From positions 496,001 through 560,000 of the forward strand of contig NZ_AP023396.1 of NCBI RefSeq assembly GCF_014466955.1: a stretch of 64,000 nucleotides of DNA, read 5' to 3'. The position numbers and the translations under genes were made by a program. Each line of letters starts with the position of its first letter. Within the stretch, counting starts at the first letter, position 1. Source of the DNA: Nocardia wallacei. GTDB taxonomy: Bacteria > Actinomycetota > Actinomycetes > Mycobacteriales > Mycobacteriaceae. The notes beneath the pieces are model-generated. The model was given only the letters and a program-made list of their open reading frames with translations, searched no databases and was not told where the DNA came from. Below are positions 1-8,034 of the stretch, piece by piece.

Positions 1-783
1 GCGAGCGGAATCGCGGTGCTGCTGGTCGGCCACGTCACCAAGGACGGCAACGTGGCCGGGCCGCGCACCCTGGAACATCTGGTGGACGTGGTGCTGCAGT
101 TCGAGGGCGACAAGCACTCGACGCTGCGCATGGTGCGCGGGATCAAGAATCGGTTCGGCAGCGCCGACGAGGTGGGCTGCTTCGAGCTGCACGACGACGG
201 AATCGCCTGTGTCACCGACCCTTCCGGCCTGTTCCTGCACCATCGCACCGACCGGGTGCCCGGCACCGCGATCACCGTCGCGATGGACGGCAAGCGGCCG
301 CTGCTCGGCGAGGTGCAGGGGCTCACCGTGTCCACCCAGATACCGGCGCCGCGGCGAGCGGTCAGCGGGCTGGACTACAACCGGGTGTCGATGGTGCTCG
401 CGGTACTGCAGAGCCGGTGTCACGTGTATCTGGGCAAGCACGACGTCTACGCGGCGACCGTCGGCGGCATGCGGCTGACCGAGCCGGCCGCCGATCTGGC
501 GATCGCGCTGGCGCTCACCAGTGCCGAGCGCGATGTGGCGCTGCCGTCCGGGATGGTGATCCTGGGTGAGGTCGGCCTGGCCGGCGAGGTGCGGCGCGTC
601 ACCGGGCTGGGGCGTCGACTCGCCGAGGCCGAGCGGCTAGGTTTCACGGAGGCGCTGGTGCCGCCGGGGGCGGATCTCTCCGGCATCACCATGAAGGTGC
701 ACGAGGTGACCGATGTTCGTGCGGCCGTCGCCAGGGGTGGTTTGTCGAATCGAAGTCGCAAACATGCGGAGGCTGCCGAATGA
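1..783 (+). CDS. radA: DNA repair protein RadA (Sms), C-terminal part
   Basis: This is the 3' part of radA. The frame is open from the first base, so the true start lies upstream. RadA is a RecA-like ATPase that promotes branch migration during recombinational repair. The visible part contains the KNRFG motif (GIKNRFG) that defines RadA, followed by a Lon-protease-like C-terminal domain ([20 protein letters not shown]). The stop overlaps the disA start (ATGA), so the two are probably co-transcribed, as in mycobacteria (Rv3585-Rv3586). Confidence 0.95.
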   Translation, partial: ASGIAVLLVGHVTKDGNVAGPRTLEHLVDVVLQFEGDKHSTLRMVRGIKNRFGSADEVGCFELHDDGIACVTDPSGLFLHHRTDRVPGTAITVAMDGKRPLLGEVQGLTVSTQIPAPRRAVSGLDYNRVSMVLAVLQSRCHVYLGKHDVYAATVGGMRLTEPAADLAIALALTSAERDVALPSGMVILGEVGLAGEVRRVTGLGRRLAEAERLGFTEALVPPGADLSGITMKVHEVTDVRAAVARGGLSNRSRKHAEAAE

Positions 784-1964
784 ACGCGGGTCACTGGGTC
801 ACCAACCTGCTCGGTAGGACGGCAACGGCGGTTTCCGGCGCTGAAGCGCTTGCGCCGCAACCGGTCCCGTCGAGCGAGCCGAGCGCTCGCCTCGAGCCGA
901 CGCCGAAACCCGAAGCTGTGCGATCGGATACGATAGACCGCCTTATTCCCGGAACTCTGCTACGCGACGGCATCGACCGAATCCTGTTGGCGCGCACCGG
1001 CGCTCTGGTCGTCCTCGGCTACGACGATGCCGTGGAACGGATCTGCGACGGCGGCTTCGACCTGGATGTCGAGTTCTCGCCGACCCGATTGCGCGAACTG
1101 TCGAAAATGGATGGGGCGGTGGTGCTTTCCACCGACGGCACGCGCATCCGGCGGGCGAACGTGCACCTGGTCCCCGACCCGACGCTGCCCACGGTGGAAT
1201 CGGGCACCAGACACAAGGCCGGTGAGCGCACCGCCGCGCACACCGGCTTCCCGGTGGTGTCGGTGAGCCGCTCGACCGGCATCGTGACGGTGTACACCCG
1301 GGGCGGGCGGCATCTGATCCAGCCGTCGGAGACCATCCTCTCGCGCGCCAACCAGGCGATGGCGACGCTGGAGCGCTACCGGTCCCGGCTCGACGAGCTG
1401 ACCAGGCAGCTGTCGCTGGTGGAACTGGAGGACTACACCACCCTGCGCGATGTGCTCACCGTCGTGCACTGCCTGGAGCTGATCCGGCGCATCGCCCGCG
1501 AGATCGATTCCGACGTACGCGAACTCGGGGTCGACGGCCGGCAGCTGGCGTTGCAGCTGGCCGAGGTGGTCGGCAACACCGACACGCTGCGGCGGCTGCT
1601 GGTGCGCGACTACCTGCGGGCCGACCCCGCCGACACCGAGGCGCTGGACCGCGCCCTGACCCGGCTGGCCGAACTGCTCGAGGTGGAACTGCTGGAACTG
1701 GCGAATCTGGCCGCGCCACTGGGCTTCCCGACCGATATCGAGGCCCTCGACAGCGGGGTCAGCCCGCGTGGATACCGGCTGCTCACCGAGCTCCCGCGGG
1801 TATCGCCGCACGCGGTGGAGCCGCTGGTCGCGGCCTTCGATTCGCTGCCGGGCCTGCTGGCCGCGACCATCGCCGAACTCGCCGCCGTCGAGGGCGTCGA
1901 CCCCGCCTTGGCCCGCCAGGTGCGGGAGGGACTGTCCCGGTTGGCTGAGTCGGGCAGCGTGTAG
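780..1964 (+). CDS. disA: DNA integrity scanning diadenylate cyclase DisA
   Basis: DisA makes cyclic di-AMP from two ATP and senses branched DNA. The DAC domain spans roughly residues 55-190, with the DGA motif at 111-113 and the RHR-type motif read here as GTRHK (142-146). A helical linker and a C-terminal helix-hairpin-helix DNA-binding domain (about 330-390) follow. The ATG overlaps the radA stop. The product is 394 aa, longer than the 358 aa M. tuberculosis enzyme, because of an Ala/Pro-rich N-terminal extension of about 45 residues. An in-frame GTG at 918 would give 348 aa and remains possible. The last codons (LAESGSV-stop) are the first unit of the 43-bp tandem array that follows. Confidence 0.93.
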   Translation: MNAGHWVTNLLGRTATAVSGAEALAPQPVPSSEPSARLEPTPKPEAVRSDTIDRLIPGTLLRDGIDRILLARTGALVVLGYDDAVERICDGGFDLDVEFSPTRLRELSKMDGAVVLSTDGTRIRRANVHLVPDPTLPTVESGTRHKAGERTAAHTGFPVVSVSRSTGIVTVYTRGGRHLIQPSETILSRANQAMATLERYRSRLDELTRQLSLVELEDYTTLRDVLTVVHCLELIRRIAREIDSDVRELGVDGRQLALQLAEVVGNTDTLRRLLVRDYLRADPADTEALDRALTRLAELLEVELLELANLAAPLGFPTDIEALDSGVSPRGYRLLTELPRVSPHAVEPLVAAFDSLPGLLAATIAELAAVEGVDPALARQVREGLSRLAESGSV

Positions 1965-2261
1965 GTCCGCGCGACCGTGCGGGTTGGCTGAGTCGGGCAG
2001 CGTGTAGGTCCGCGCGACCGTGCGGGTTGGCTGAGTCGGGCAGTGTGTAGGTCGGCGCAACTGTGTGAATTGGCCGAATCGGGCAGCGTGTAGGTCGGCG
2101 CGACTGTGTGAGTTGGCTGAGTTGGGCAGCGTGTAGGTCGGCGCGACTGTGCGGGTTGGCTGAGTCGGGCAGCGTGTAGGTCGGCGCGACTGTGTGAGTT
2201 GGCCGAATCGGGCAGTGTGTAGGTAGGGCGACTGTCACCGTCGGCCGAATCGGGCAGCGTG
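1939..2261. repeat. 43-bp minisatellite, about 7.5 units, starting inside disA
   Basis: Units start near 1939, 1982, 2025, 2068, 2111, 2154 and 2197, and a degenerate partial unit ends near 2261. Each begins GGTTGGCTGAGTCGGGCAGC and contains GTGTAG. The first unit carries the last seven codons and the stop of disA. The array fills nearly the whole space between the convergent disA and the next gene. Since 43 is not a multiple of three, only the first unit is coding. Units 1 and 2 are identical over their core and later ones diverge (CCGCGCGACC to CGGCGCGACT). Confidence 0.95.
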
Positions 2262-2267
2262 TCGGGC

Positions 2268-2924
2268 TCAGCCGATATTGAAGGTCTCCGGCGTGCTGTG
2301 TACCGAACCCAGCTGGGCGACCACGGTGTAGCCGCCCGGCGGCACCTGCACCCGCTCGCCCGCGCAGCCGGGCTGCGAGGTGGTGCCCGACCAGGTGAGC
2401 GTGAATGCCGCCTGCTCACCGCCTTTCAGCGCCCGCACCTCGGCGGGGCCGCCCGGGTCGCAGTCCGTGCTGGACCACATCCGGCGCTGGCCGTCCAGCG
2501 ACTGCACCGTGACCTGCTGCAGCCCCGAGCCCATGTCGCGCTGGCAGACAGTGGTGGAGATGTTGGTGACCACGATGCCGAATACCGGCTGTTCACCGGT
2601 CTTGTAATCAGGCTGGGCCACGGTCACTTTCACCGCCAGCGACTGGTCCGGGCAGGAGACCGGCGAACCGCTGGCGGTGGCGTTGGTCGTGGCCGTCGAC
2701 GGCGACGTGCTGGATTCGGCCGCGCCGGTCGAACTCTGGGCGGGCGCGCTCGTGACCGACGAGCTCGCCGCGACAGGGGCGGCGCTCTTGTCGTCGCCAC
2801 CCCCGCGCAGCAGCATGATCGCCAGCCAGATCACCAGCGCGAGGACTACGACCAGGGCCGCGATGGCGAGTAAGCGGCGGCGCCAGTAGATTTCCGGCGG
2901 CAGCGGTCCATTCGGTTCCAGCAC
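2268..2924 (-). CDS. Membrane-anchored extracytoplasmic protein (Rv3587c-like)
   Basis: Unknown function. The GTG start gives 218 aa. A short cytoplasmic head (about 20 residues) precedes one transmembrane helix (about 20-42, AIAALVVVLALVIWLAIML). A Ser/Thr/Ala-rich linker (about 45-85) and an extracytoplasmic beta-type domain with four cysteines (SCPDQ, VCQRD, DCDPG, GCAGE) follow, so two disulfides are plausible. The position between disA and canB matches M. tuberculosis Rv3587c, a conserved membrane protein. It is convergent with disA and on the same strand as canB (58-bp gap). Synteny is strong evidence for orthology, but not for a role. Confidence 0.85.
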   Translation of the reverse strand: MLEPNGPLPPEIYWRRRLLAIAALVVVLALVIWLAIMLLRGGGDDKSAAPVAASSSVTSAPAQSSTGAAESSTSPSTATTNATASGSPVSCPDQSLAVKVTVAQPDYKTGEQPVFGIVVTNISTTVCQRDMGSGLQQVTVQSLDGQRRMWSSTDCDPGGPAEVRALKGGEQAAFTLTWSGTTSQPGCAGERVQVPPGGYTVVAQLGSVHSTPETFNIG

Positions 2925-2982
2925 GCAACAACGGTAAGCGCACGGTCGGGCACGCCCCGTTCAGCGGCACGGCGTGTCGGTC

Positions 2983-3606
2983 TCAGGGCACCTCGCCGAT
3001 ATTGCCCACGGCACTGTGCAACTTGGCCTTGCCGTCCTGCAGCTTGTAGGTGACGCAGGCGATGGCGAGCTCGCCGGAGGCCACGCGCTGCGAGATGGTC
3101 ATCGAGCGCTGCATCAGCAACCTGCTGGTTTCCACGACGTGGCGGGCCTCCAACTCGTCCACGCCGGTCAGGCCCTCGCGACGGCCGATGAGGATCGACG
3201 GGGTGACCTTCTCCACGACGCTGCGGATGAACCCGCCGGGGACGTTGCCGCCGTCGAGCGCGTCGATGGTCGCGCGCACCGCGCCGCAGCTGTCGTGGCC
3301 GAGCACCACGATCAACGGCACGTCCAGCACCTCGACGCCGTATTCGATGGATCCCAGCACCGAGGAGTCCACCACGTGGCCGGCGGTGCGGACCACGAAC
3401 ATATCGCCGAGACCCTGGTCGAAGATGATCTCCGCCGCGACTCGGGAATCGCCGCAGCCGAACAGGATCGCGGTCGGGTGCTGGCCGCTCACGAGCGTGG
3501 CCCGGCGGTCCGCGCCCTGGCTAGGATGCTCCAACGTGCCGTTGACGAACCTGTCGTTGCCCTCGCGAAGGGACTTCCAGGCACTGATCGGGTTGGTATG
3601 AGGCAT
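2983..3606 (-). CDS. canB: Beta-class carbonic anhydrase
   Basis: Interconverts CO2 and bicarbonate in the cytoplasm. The 207 aa product has the full beta-CA zinc site: Cys51-Gly-Asp53-Ser-Arg55 and His104-x2-Cys107 (GHDSCGA). The ATG at 3606 is chosen because homology begins there; the frame remains open far upstream, over mutY, without meaning. The gene is divergent from mutY and follows the Rv3587c-like gene, as in Rv3588c. No signal peptide is seen. Confidence 0.93.
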   Translation of the reverse strand: MPHTNPISAWKSLREGNDRFVNGTLEHPSQGADRRATLVSGQHPTAILFGCGDSRVAAEIIFDQGLGDMFVVRTAGHVVDSSVLGSIEYGVEVLDVPLIVVLGHDSCGAVRATIDALDGGNVPGGFIRSVVEKVTPSILIGRREGLTGVDELEARHVVETSRLLMQRSMTISQRVASGELAIACVTYKLQDGKAKLHSAVGNIGEVP

Positions 3607-3753
3607 GTGTCCTATTTTCCACAGCGGGATCGCTACCGGCGAGTCCGTGAAGTTACAGCGTGGCAAATACGGCCCCAACGGCGGCGGACACGCCGAGTGA
3701 GAGTGCGGCACCGGACGCCGGGCGGTCCGGGGATCGAAGGGAAATTCGCGCGC

Positions 3754-4632
3754 GTGAGCATCGACACCCATGCCCTGATCGACTGGTACGACGAGACCGC
3801 GCGGGATCTGCCGTGGCGGCGGCCGGGCGTGACCGCGTGGCAGATCCTGATGAGCGAGATCATGCTGCAGCAGACGCCGGTGGTGCGGGTGGAACCGGTG
3901 TGGCGGGAATGGGTGGCGCGCTGGCCGGTGCCGTCGGCGATGGCCGCCGCGTCGCAGGGCGAGGTGCTGCGCGCGTGGGGCAAGCTCGGCTACCCGCGGC
4001 GGGCGCTGCGCCTGCACGAGTGCGCGCGGGTGCTGGCCGCCGAGCACGGCGACGAGGTGCCCGACGACGTGGACGTGCTGCTGGGTTTGCCGGGCATCGG
4101 CGCGTACACGGCGCGCGCGGTGGCCTGCTTCGCCTACGGGCAGCGAGTTCCCGTGGTGGACACCAACGTTCGGCGCGTGGTGGCCCGCGCGGTACACGGT
4201 CGGGCGGAGGCGGGTAACCCCGCCGCCCGCGACCTGGCCGACACCGAGGTCCTGCTGCCCGCGCACATCGGCCGCGCGGCGCGGTTCTCGGCCGCGCTGA
4301 TGGAACTCGGCGCGACCGTCTGCACGGCCCGCAACCCCGACTGCTCCCGCTGCCCCCTGCCCACCTGCGCCTGGGTCACGGCCGGCCGCCCCGCCTCGGA
4401 CGTGGTGCGCCGCACCCAGAAGTACGACGGCACCGACCGCCAGGCCCGCGGCCGCCTGCTCGACGTCCTGCGCGCCGCCTCCGGCCCGGTCGAACGCGTC
4501 GCCCTGGACCTCGCGTGGACCCGCGACCCCGGCCAGCGCGACCGCGCCCTGGACTCCCTACTCCTCGACGGCCTGATCGAGCAAACCCGCGACGGCTTGT
4601 TCGCCCTCCCCGGCGAAAGCGGCACGAACTAA
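3754..4632 (+). CDS. mutY: A/G-specific adenine DNA glycosylase MutY
   Basis: Removes adenine mispaired with 8-oxoguanine. The GTG start follows a purine-rich site (GAAGGGAA) and gives 292 aa. Visible features are catalytic Glu35 (EIMLQQT), the helix-hairpin-helix around 110-122 (LGLPGIGAYTAR), catalytic Asp136 (VVDTNVRR) and cluster cysteines 190, 197, 200 and 205. The last cysteine spacing is C-x4-C, where the E. coli enzyme has x5. The protein is shorter than E. coli MutY (350 aa) and appears to lack most of the C-terminal NUDIX-like domain. It is divergent from canB, as in Rv3588c/Rv3589. Confidence 0.93.
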   Translation: MSIDTHALIDWYDETARDLPWRRPGVTAWQILMSEIMLQQTPVVRVEPVWREWVARWPVPSAMAAASQGEVLRAWGKLGYPRRALRLHECARVLAAEHGDEVPDDVDVLLGLPGIGAYTARAVACFAYGQRVPVVDTNVRRVVARAVHGRAEAGNPAARDLADTEVLLPAHIGRAARFSAALMELGATVCTARNPDCSRCPLPTCAWVTAGRPASDVVRRTQKYDGTDRQARGRLLDVLRAASGPVERVALDLAWTRDPGQRDRALDSLLLDGLIEQTRDGLFALPGESGTN

Positions 4633-4714
4633 CCGCCACACCACGTCAGGTCACAGCGCTCTGTTATCCATCAGGCACCGAAGCCCCACCCCTGCCCTTC
4701 CCACAGTTCCATTC

Positions 4715-5082
4715 CCTGCCTTCCCGGAGCCCGTCCCTGTCTTCCCGGAGCCCGTCCCTGTCTTCCCGGAGCCCGTCCCTGTCTTCCCGGAGCCCGTCCC
4801 CGTCTTCCCAGAGCCCCGTTCCCTGTCTTCGCAGAGTCCTGGTTCCTGTCTTCGCAGAGTCCTGGTTCCTGTTTGCCCCGGAGTCTTGGTTCCTGTCTGC
4901 CCCGGAGTCTCGTTTCCTGTCTTCGCAGGGCCCCGTTCCATGTCTTCGCGAAGCCCCGTTTCCTGTCTTCCCGCAGCCCCGTTTCCTGTCTTCCCGCAGC
5001 CCTGTTCCCTGTCTCCCGGAGCCTGTTCGCTGTCTTCCCGTTCGCTGTCTTCGCGAAGTTCCAATTCCCTGTCTTCCCCGCG
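4715..5082. repeat. Degenerate 21-24 bp tandem array between mutY and znuB
   Basis: About sixteen units of the type CCTGTCTTCCCGGAGCCCGT lie in the gap between convergent mutY and znuB. The first four (about 4719-4804) are near-identical 21-mers. Later ones stretch to 23-24 bp with TCTTCGCAGAGTCCTG and TCTTCCCGCAGCCCCG variants. The last unit (CCTGTCTTCCCCGCG) is itself the left arm of the terminator hairpin at 5067-5103. No gene is supported here. Long frames across the array only translate the repeat. Confidence 0.9.
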
Positions 5083-5103
5083 CCCTGCGCGGGGAAGACA
5101 GGG
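5067..5103. terminator. Perfect 16-bp hairpin at the end of znuB
   Basis: The arms CCCTGTCTTCCCCGCG (5067-5082) and its exact complement (5088-5103) enclose a 5-base loop, CCCTG. The hairpin sits 4 bp from the znuB stop, between convergent genes. It is very GC-rich and has no U-run on either side, so a bidirectional, Rho-assisted or structural role is as likely as a classical intrinsic terminator. Confidence 0.75.
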
Positions 5104-5107
5104 CGGG

Positions 5108-5986
5108 TCAGGCGGGCGCGGGTGCCGGGGTGGGGCGGCGGGTGCGGGCGCCGACGAGGCGGCAGATCAGGTAGATCGCGAAGGAGATGGCGGTGACGAA
5201 GGTGGAGACCGGGACACCGGGAGCCAGGGAGAGCAGGATGCCGCCGACGGCGGAGATCTCGGCGAAGACGATGGCCAGGACCGTGGCGCGCGCCGGACTG
5301 GCGGTGACGCGCGCGGCCGCCGCGGCGGGCGTGATCAACAGCGAGAGCACCAGCAGCGCACCGACGATCTGCACCCCGAACGCCGCCGTGATGCCCAGCA
5401 GCACCGCGAACACCACCGACAGCGCCCGCACCGGAACACCGCGCGCCATCGCCACCTCCGGATCGGTGCTGGCGAACAGCAACGGCCGATAGACGAAGGC
5501 CAGCACCGCGAGCACCGCCGCCGAGCACACCGCGAGCGTGGTCAGGCCGCCGTTGCCCACGCTGACCACCTGCCCGGTGAGCAGCGAGAACTTCGACCCC
5601 GCCCGGCTGGGACCGAGCCACAGGAACAGTACCGACAACCCCAGCCCGAACGACAGCACCACCGCGATCACCGAATCACGTTCGCGCGCTTTGGAACCCA
5701 GCAGGCCGAACAGCACCGCCGCCACCACCGACCCGGCAATGGCGCCGGCGCCCACGCCGATGCCCGCCAGCAGCGCGGCCGCCGCGCCGGTCAGCGACAG
5801 CTCGCTGGTGCCGTGCACCGCGAACGACATCTGCCGGCTCACGATCAGCGGTCCGATGGCGCCGGCGAGCAGGCCGAGCAGCGCCGCCGCCAGCACCGCC
5901 TGCTGTACGAAGTCGTAGGACAGCAGGTTCGCGGTGGTGTGGAAGTCGAGCATCTTCGAGAAGACGTCGGAGAGCTTGTCGATCAC
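5108..5986 (-). CDS. znuB: Zinc/manganese ABC transporter permease
   Basis: Membrane permease of a metal-uptake ABC transporter of the ZnuB/MntB (ABC-3) family, 292 aa with about eight hydrophobic segments. The GTG start overlaps the znuC stop by four bases (GTGA), which supports it over the longer open frame. The conserved region GVQIVGALLVLSLLITPAAAA, typical of this family's coupling region, lies near residue 215. It is the last gene of the znuA-znuC-znuB operon on the minus strand. Confidence 0.9.
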   Translation of the reverse strand: MIDKLSDVFSKMLDFHTTANLLSYDFVQQAVLAAALLGLLAGAIGPLIVSRQMSFAVHGTSELSLTGAAAALLAGIGVGAGAIAGSVVAAVLFGLLGSKARERDSVIAVVLSFGLGLSVLFLWLGPSRAGSKFSLLTGQVVSVGNGGLTTLAVCSAAVLAVLAFVYRPLLFASTDPEVAMARGVPVRALSVVFAVLLGITAAFGVQIVGALLVLSLLITPAAAAARVTASPARATVLAIVFAEISAVGGILLSLAPGVPVSTFVTAISFAIYLICRLVGARTRRPTPAPAPA

Positions 5987-6966
5987 GCGCGTGTCTCCGC
6001 CGGGGTGTCGGCGTGGCAGTGGCCGCCCGCGACGCCCAGCGCGTCCATGGTGTCGCCGGTGCCGACGACCACCAGGCGGCCGCGCACCCGCAGCACGTCC
6101 ACCTCGGTGCGGTACAGCTCCGAGAGCACCTCGGAGGTCATCACCTCGTCGGGCGTGCCGATCCGGAACTTGCCGTCGACCAGGTACAGCACCCGATCCA
6201 CCAGGGGGAGAATCGGATTGATCTCGTGGGTCACGAAAAGCACCGCGGTGTCGTGGGCGCGGCGGCGTGCGTCGATGAGTTCGGACACCAGCCGCTGGTT
6301 CGCCAGATCGAGACTCAGCAGCGGCTCGTCGCACAGCAGCACCCGCGGATCGCCCACCAGCGCCTGCGCCACCCGCAGCCGCTGCTGCTCACCACCGGAC
6401 AGCGACTCCAGCGGCGCGTGCGCGAAGCGCTCGGCACCGACCCGCGCGACGGCATCGGCCACCCGCCGCCGTCGTTCCCCGCGCCCGCGCAGCCCCAGAC
6501 CCCAGCGATGCCCGTCGACCCCCAGCCCGACCAGGTCGACGCCGCGCAACTGCACCCCGGCATCGATCGTCTTCTGCTGCGGGATGTACCCGATGTGCGG
6601 ATTGCCCACGCGCGCAGGCGAACCCGCGACCTCCACCGTCCCGGCGCTGGGCGCCAGCTGCCCGAGCAACATCCGCAACAGCGAGGTCTTCCCGGATCCG
6701 TTCGGCCCCAGCACCGCGACGAACTCACCCGGCGCGACCTCGAGATCGAGCCCCTCCCACAACGTCCGCTCCCCGAACGCCAGCCGCGCTCCCCGCAGCC
6801 GCACCGCCGCATCCTGATCGGCGAGTGCCCGGCCGCGGCCCGCGAGAGTGGTTGCCGCCGAGCCCGTCTCGCCGGCGGCCGTCCCGGCGGCGGCCCTCTC
6901 CTCGTCGTCGCGCCTGTCCACCCCGGTGGGTGCAACCGTTTCGCTCAGCCGGACCTTCCCCGCCAT
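5983..6966 (-). CDS. znuC: Zinc ABC transporter ATP-binding protein
   Basis: ATPase of the metal importer, 327 aa. It shows Walker A (GPNGSGKTS), Q-loop (IPQQKT), signature (LSGGEQQRL), Walker B (VLLCDEP) and H-loop (VTHE). The N-terminus has an unusual extension of about 55 low-complexity residues before the ABC core. The C-terminus ends in a His/Cys stretch (GGHCHAD) that could bind metal. The start follows a GGGAGC site 14 bp after znuA. Confidence 0.92.
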   Translation of the reverse strand: MAGKVRLSETVAPTGVDRRDDEERAAAGTAAGETGSAATTLAGRGRALADQDAAVRLRGARLAFGERTLWEGLDLEVAPGEFVAVLGPNGSGKTSLLRMLLGQLAPSAGTVEVAGSPARVGNPHIGYIPQQKTIDAGVQLRGVDLVGLGVDGHRWGLGLRGRGERRRRVADAVARVGAERFAHAPLESLSGGEQQRLRVAQALVGDPRVLLCDEPLLSLDLANQRLVSELIDARRRAHDTAVLFVTHEINPILPLVDRVLYLVDGKFRIGTPDEVMTSEVLSELYRTEVDVLRVRGRLVVVGTGDTMDALGVAGGHCHADTPAETRA

Positions 6967-6980
6967 CGGAGCTCCCGTCG

Positions 6981-7862
6981 TCAGCCCAGCGCCTTGGCCA
7001 GCGCTTGCGCGTTCGCCGTCTGCCACTGCACGTAGTCGGTGCCCGCGGGCAGGGTTTCGGTCACCTCGACCACCGGCACCCCGGCGGCCTTCGCGGTCGC
7101 GGCGATGTCCTCGGTGGTCTTGTCCTCGGTCTGCACGTTGTAGAGCAGCGCCCGGACCTGCTTGCCGGTCAACAGATCCCGCACGGCGGCCACGTCGGCG
7201 GGCGCCGGGTCGGTGCCCTGCTCGACGGCCTCCTCGAAGGCGTGCGGGGTGCGATCGTCGGCGTCGGCGGCCTGCAGCAGATAGTGCGCCAGCGGCTCGG
7301 TCTGCAACACCGGGGACTTCGGGTGCTCGGCCGCGATCTTCGCGGTGACGGCGCTGATCTCCTTCAGCTTGCCGCGGAAGGCCTCGGCGCGCTCGGTGTA
7401 GGCCTGCGCGTGGTCCTGGTCGGCCGCGCCCAGTTCGGTGGCGATCTTCGCGGCCACCGCGTCGACGGTGTGCACGTCGTACCAGACGTGTTCGTTCTCG
7501 TCGGTTCCGGACTTCAGTTCGAACGCGTTGATGGTCGGTTTGCCACGCCCCTGCGCGGCCTTCTCGGCGAACTCGTCGTAATGGCCGCCGTTGACGATCA
7601 CCAGCGCCGCGTCGCGGATATCGGCGGCGTCGGTGGGCGAGGTCTGGTACTCGTGCGGGTCCTCGGTCGGGCTGTCGATGATGGATTTGACCTCGACATC
7701 GGGCCCGGCGATCGCGGCCGCGATGCTGCCCCACACATCGGTGGAAGCGACCACGGTGAGCTTGTCGGAATCGTTGCTCGAATTACCGCAGGCGGTGAGG
7801 CCGGCCGCGGCCGCGACCCCCATCGCGGCGGCAGCTACTCGGACGGCGAAACTTCTGGTCAC
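6981..7862 (-). CDS. znuA: Zinc-binding lipoprotein of an ABC importer
   Basis: Solute-binding protein of the ZnuA/TroA cluster-A1 family, 293 aa. A signal peptide ends in a lipobox (GLTAC, Cys about 25), so the mature protein is membrane-anchored. Candidate metal ligands are the His in DPHEYQTS and in NEHVWYDV, plus acidic residues near the C-terminus. There is no long His-rich loop. It is first in the operon with znuC and znuB. A Zur-like dyad lies about 30 bp upstream, which favours zinc over manganese. Confidence 0.9.
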   Translation of the reverse strand: MTRSFAVRVAAAAMGVAAAAGLTACGNSSNDSDKLTVVASTDVWGSIAAAIAGPDVEVKSIIDSPTEDPHEYQTSPTDAADIRDAALVIVNGGHYDEFAEKAAQGRGKPTINAFELKSGTDENEHVWYDVHTVDAVAAKIATELGAADQDHAQAYTERAEAFRGKLKEISAVTAKIAAEHPKSPVLQTEPLAHYLLQAADADDRTPHAFEEAVEQGTDPAPADVAAVRDLLTGKQVRALLYNVQTEDKTTEDIAATAKAAGVPVVEVTETLPAGTDYVQWQTANAQALAKALG

Positions 7863-7892
7863 GCGGGGGTACTCCTACACACGCACTTAACG

Positions 7893-7907
7893 GAAACGAT
7901 TTCCATT
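7893..7907 (-). promoter_or_regulatory. Putative Zur operator upstream of znuA
   Basis: On the minus strand the site reads TGGAAATCGTTTCCG, an imperfect dyad that matches most positions of the actinobacterial Zur box (TGAAAATCATTTTCA type). It lies in a short AT-rich patch about 30 bp before the znuA start, where it could overlap the promoter. No zur gene is in the window. Confidence 0.7.
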
Positions 7908-7980
7908 AAATGTATCGTACCTGTCCGCAGCGCCCGGCATCGATTTGCTGGATCGACGCTGTGAGAACAAACACGAGCGC

Positions 7981-8010
7981 ACGGCCCGCCCCCGGAATGG
8001 GGCGGGCCGT
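7981..8010 (-). terminator. 12-bp GC stem downstream of the trehalose-phosphatase fusion gene
   Basis: ACGGCCCGCCCC (7981-7992) and GGGGCGGGCCGT (7999-8010) form a perfect stem with a 6-base loop. It sits 25 bp past the stop of the minus-strand gene at 8035 and is followed on that strand by a T-richer stretch (GTGTTTGTTCT). It also separates that gene from the znuA promoter. Confidence 0.8.
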
Positions 8011-8034
8011 CCGGTCACCCGTGAGCGCCGCGCG

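Noticed and set aside
960..2419. Long minus-strand frames over disA and its 43-bp repeats (products rich in TYTLPDSAN / LHAARLSQ)
   Set aside because: They translate the minisatellite and the opposite strand of disA. There is no family resemblance and the same segment appears in several frames.
2974..3753. Upstream extension of the mutY frame, about 260 codons
   Set aside because: It runs antisense through canB. MutY homology begins at the GTG at 3754, which has a ribosome site.
1939..5082. Possible CRISPR arrays
   Set aside because: The repeats are directly head to tail with no unique spacers, the units diverge gradually, and no cas genes are near.
4515..5196. Plus-strand frames across the mutY/znuB spacer with Ser/Arg/Pro repeats
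   Set aside because: Pure translation of the tandem array. They overlap the mutY end and have no ribosome site.
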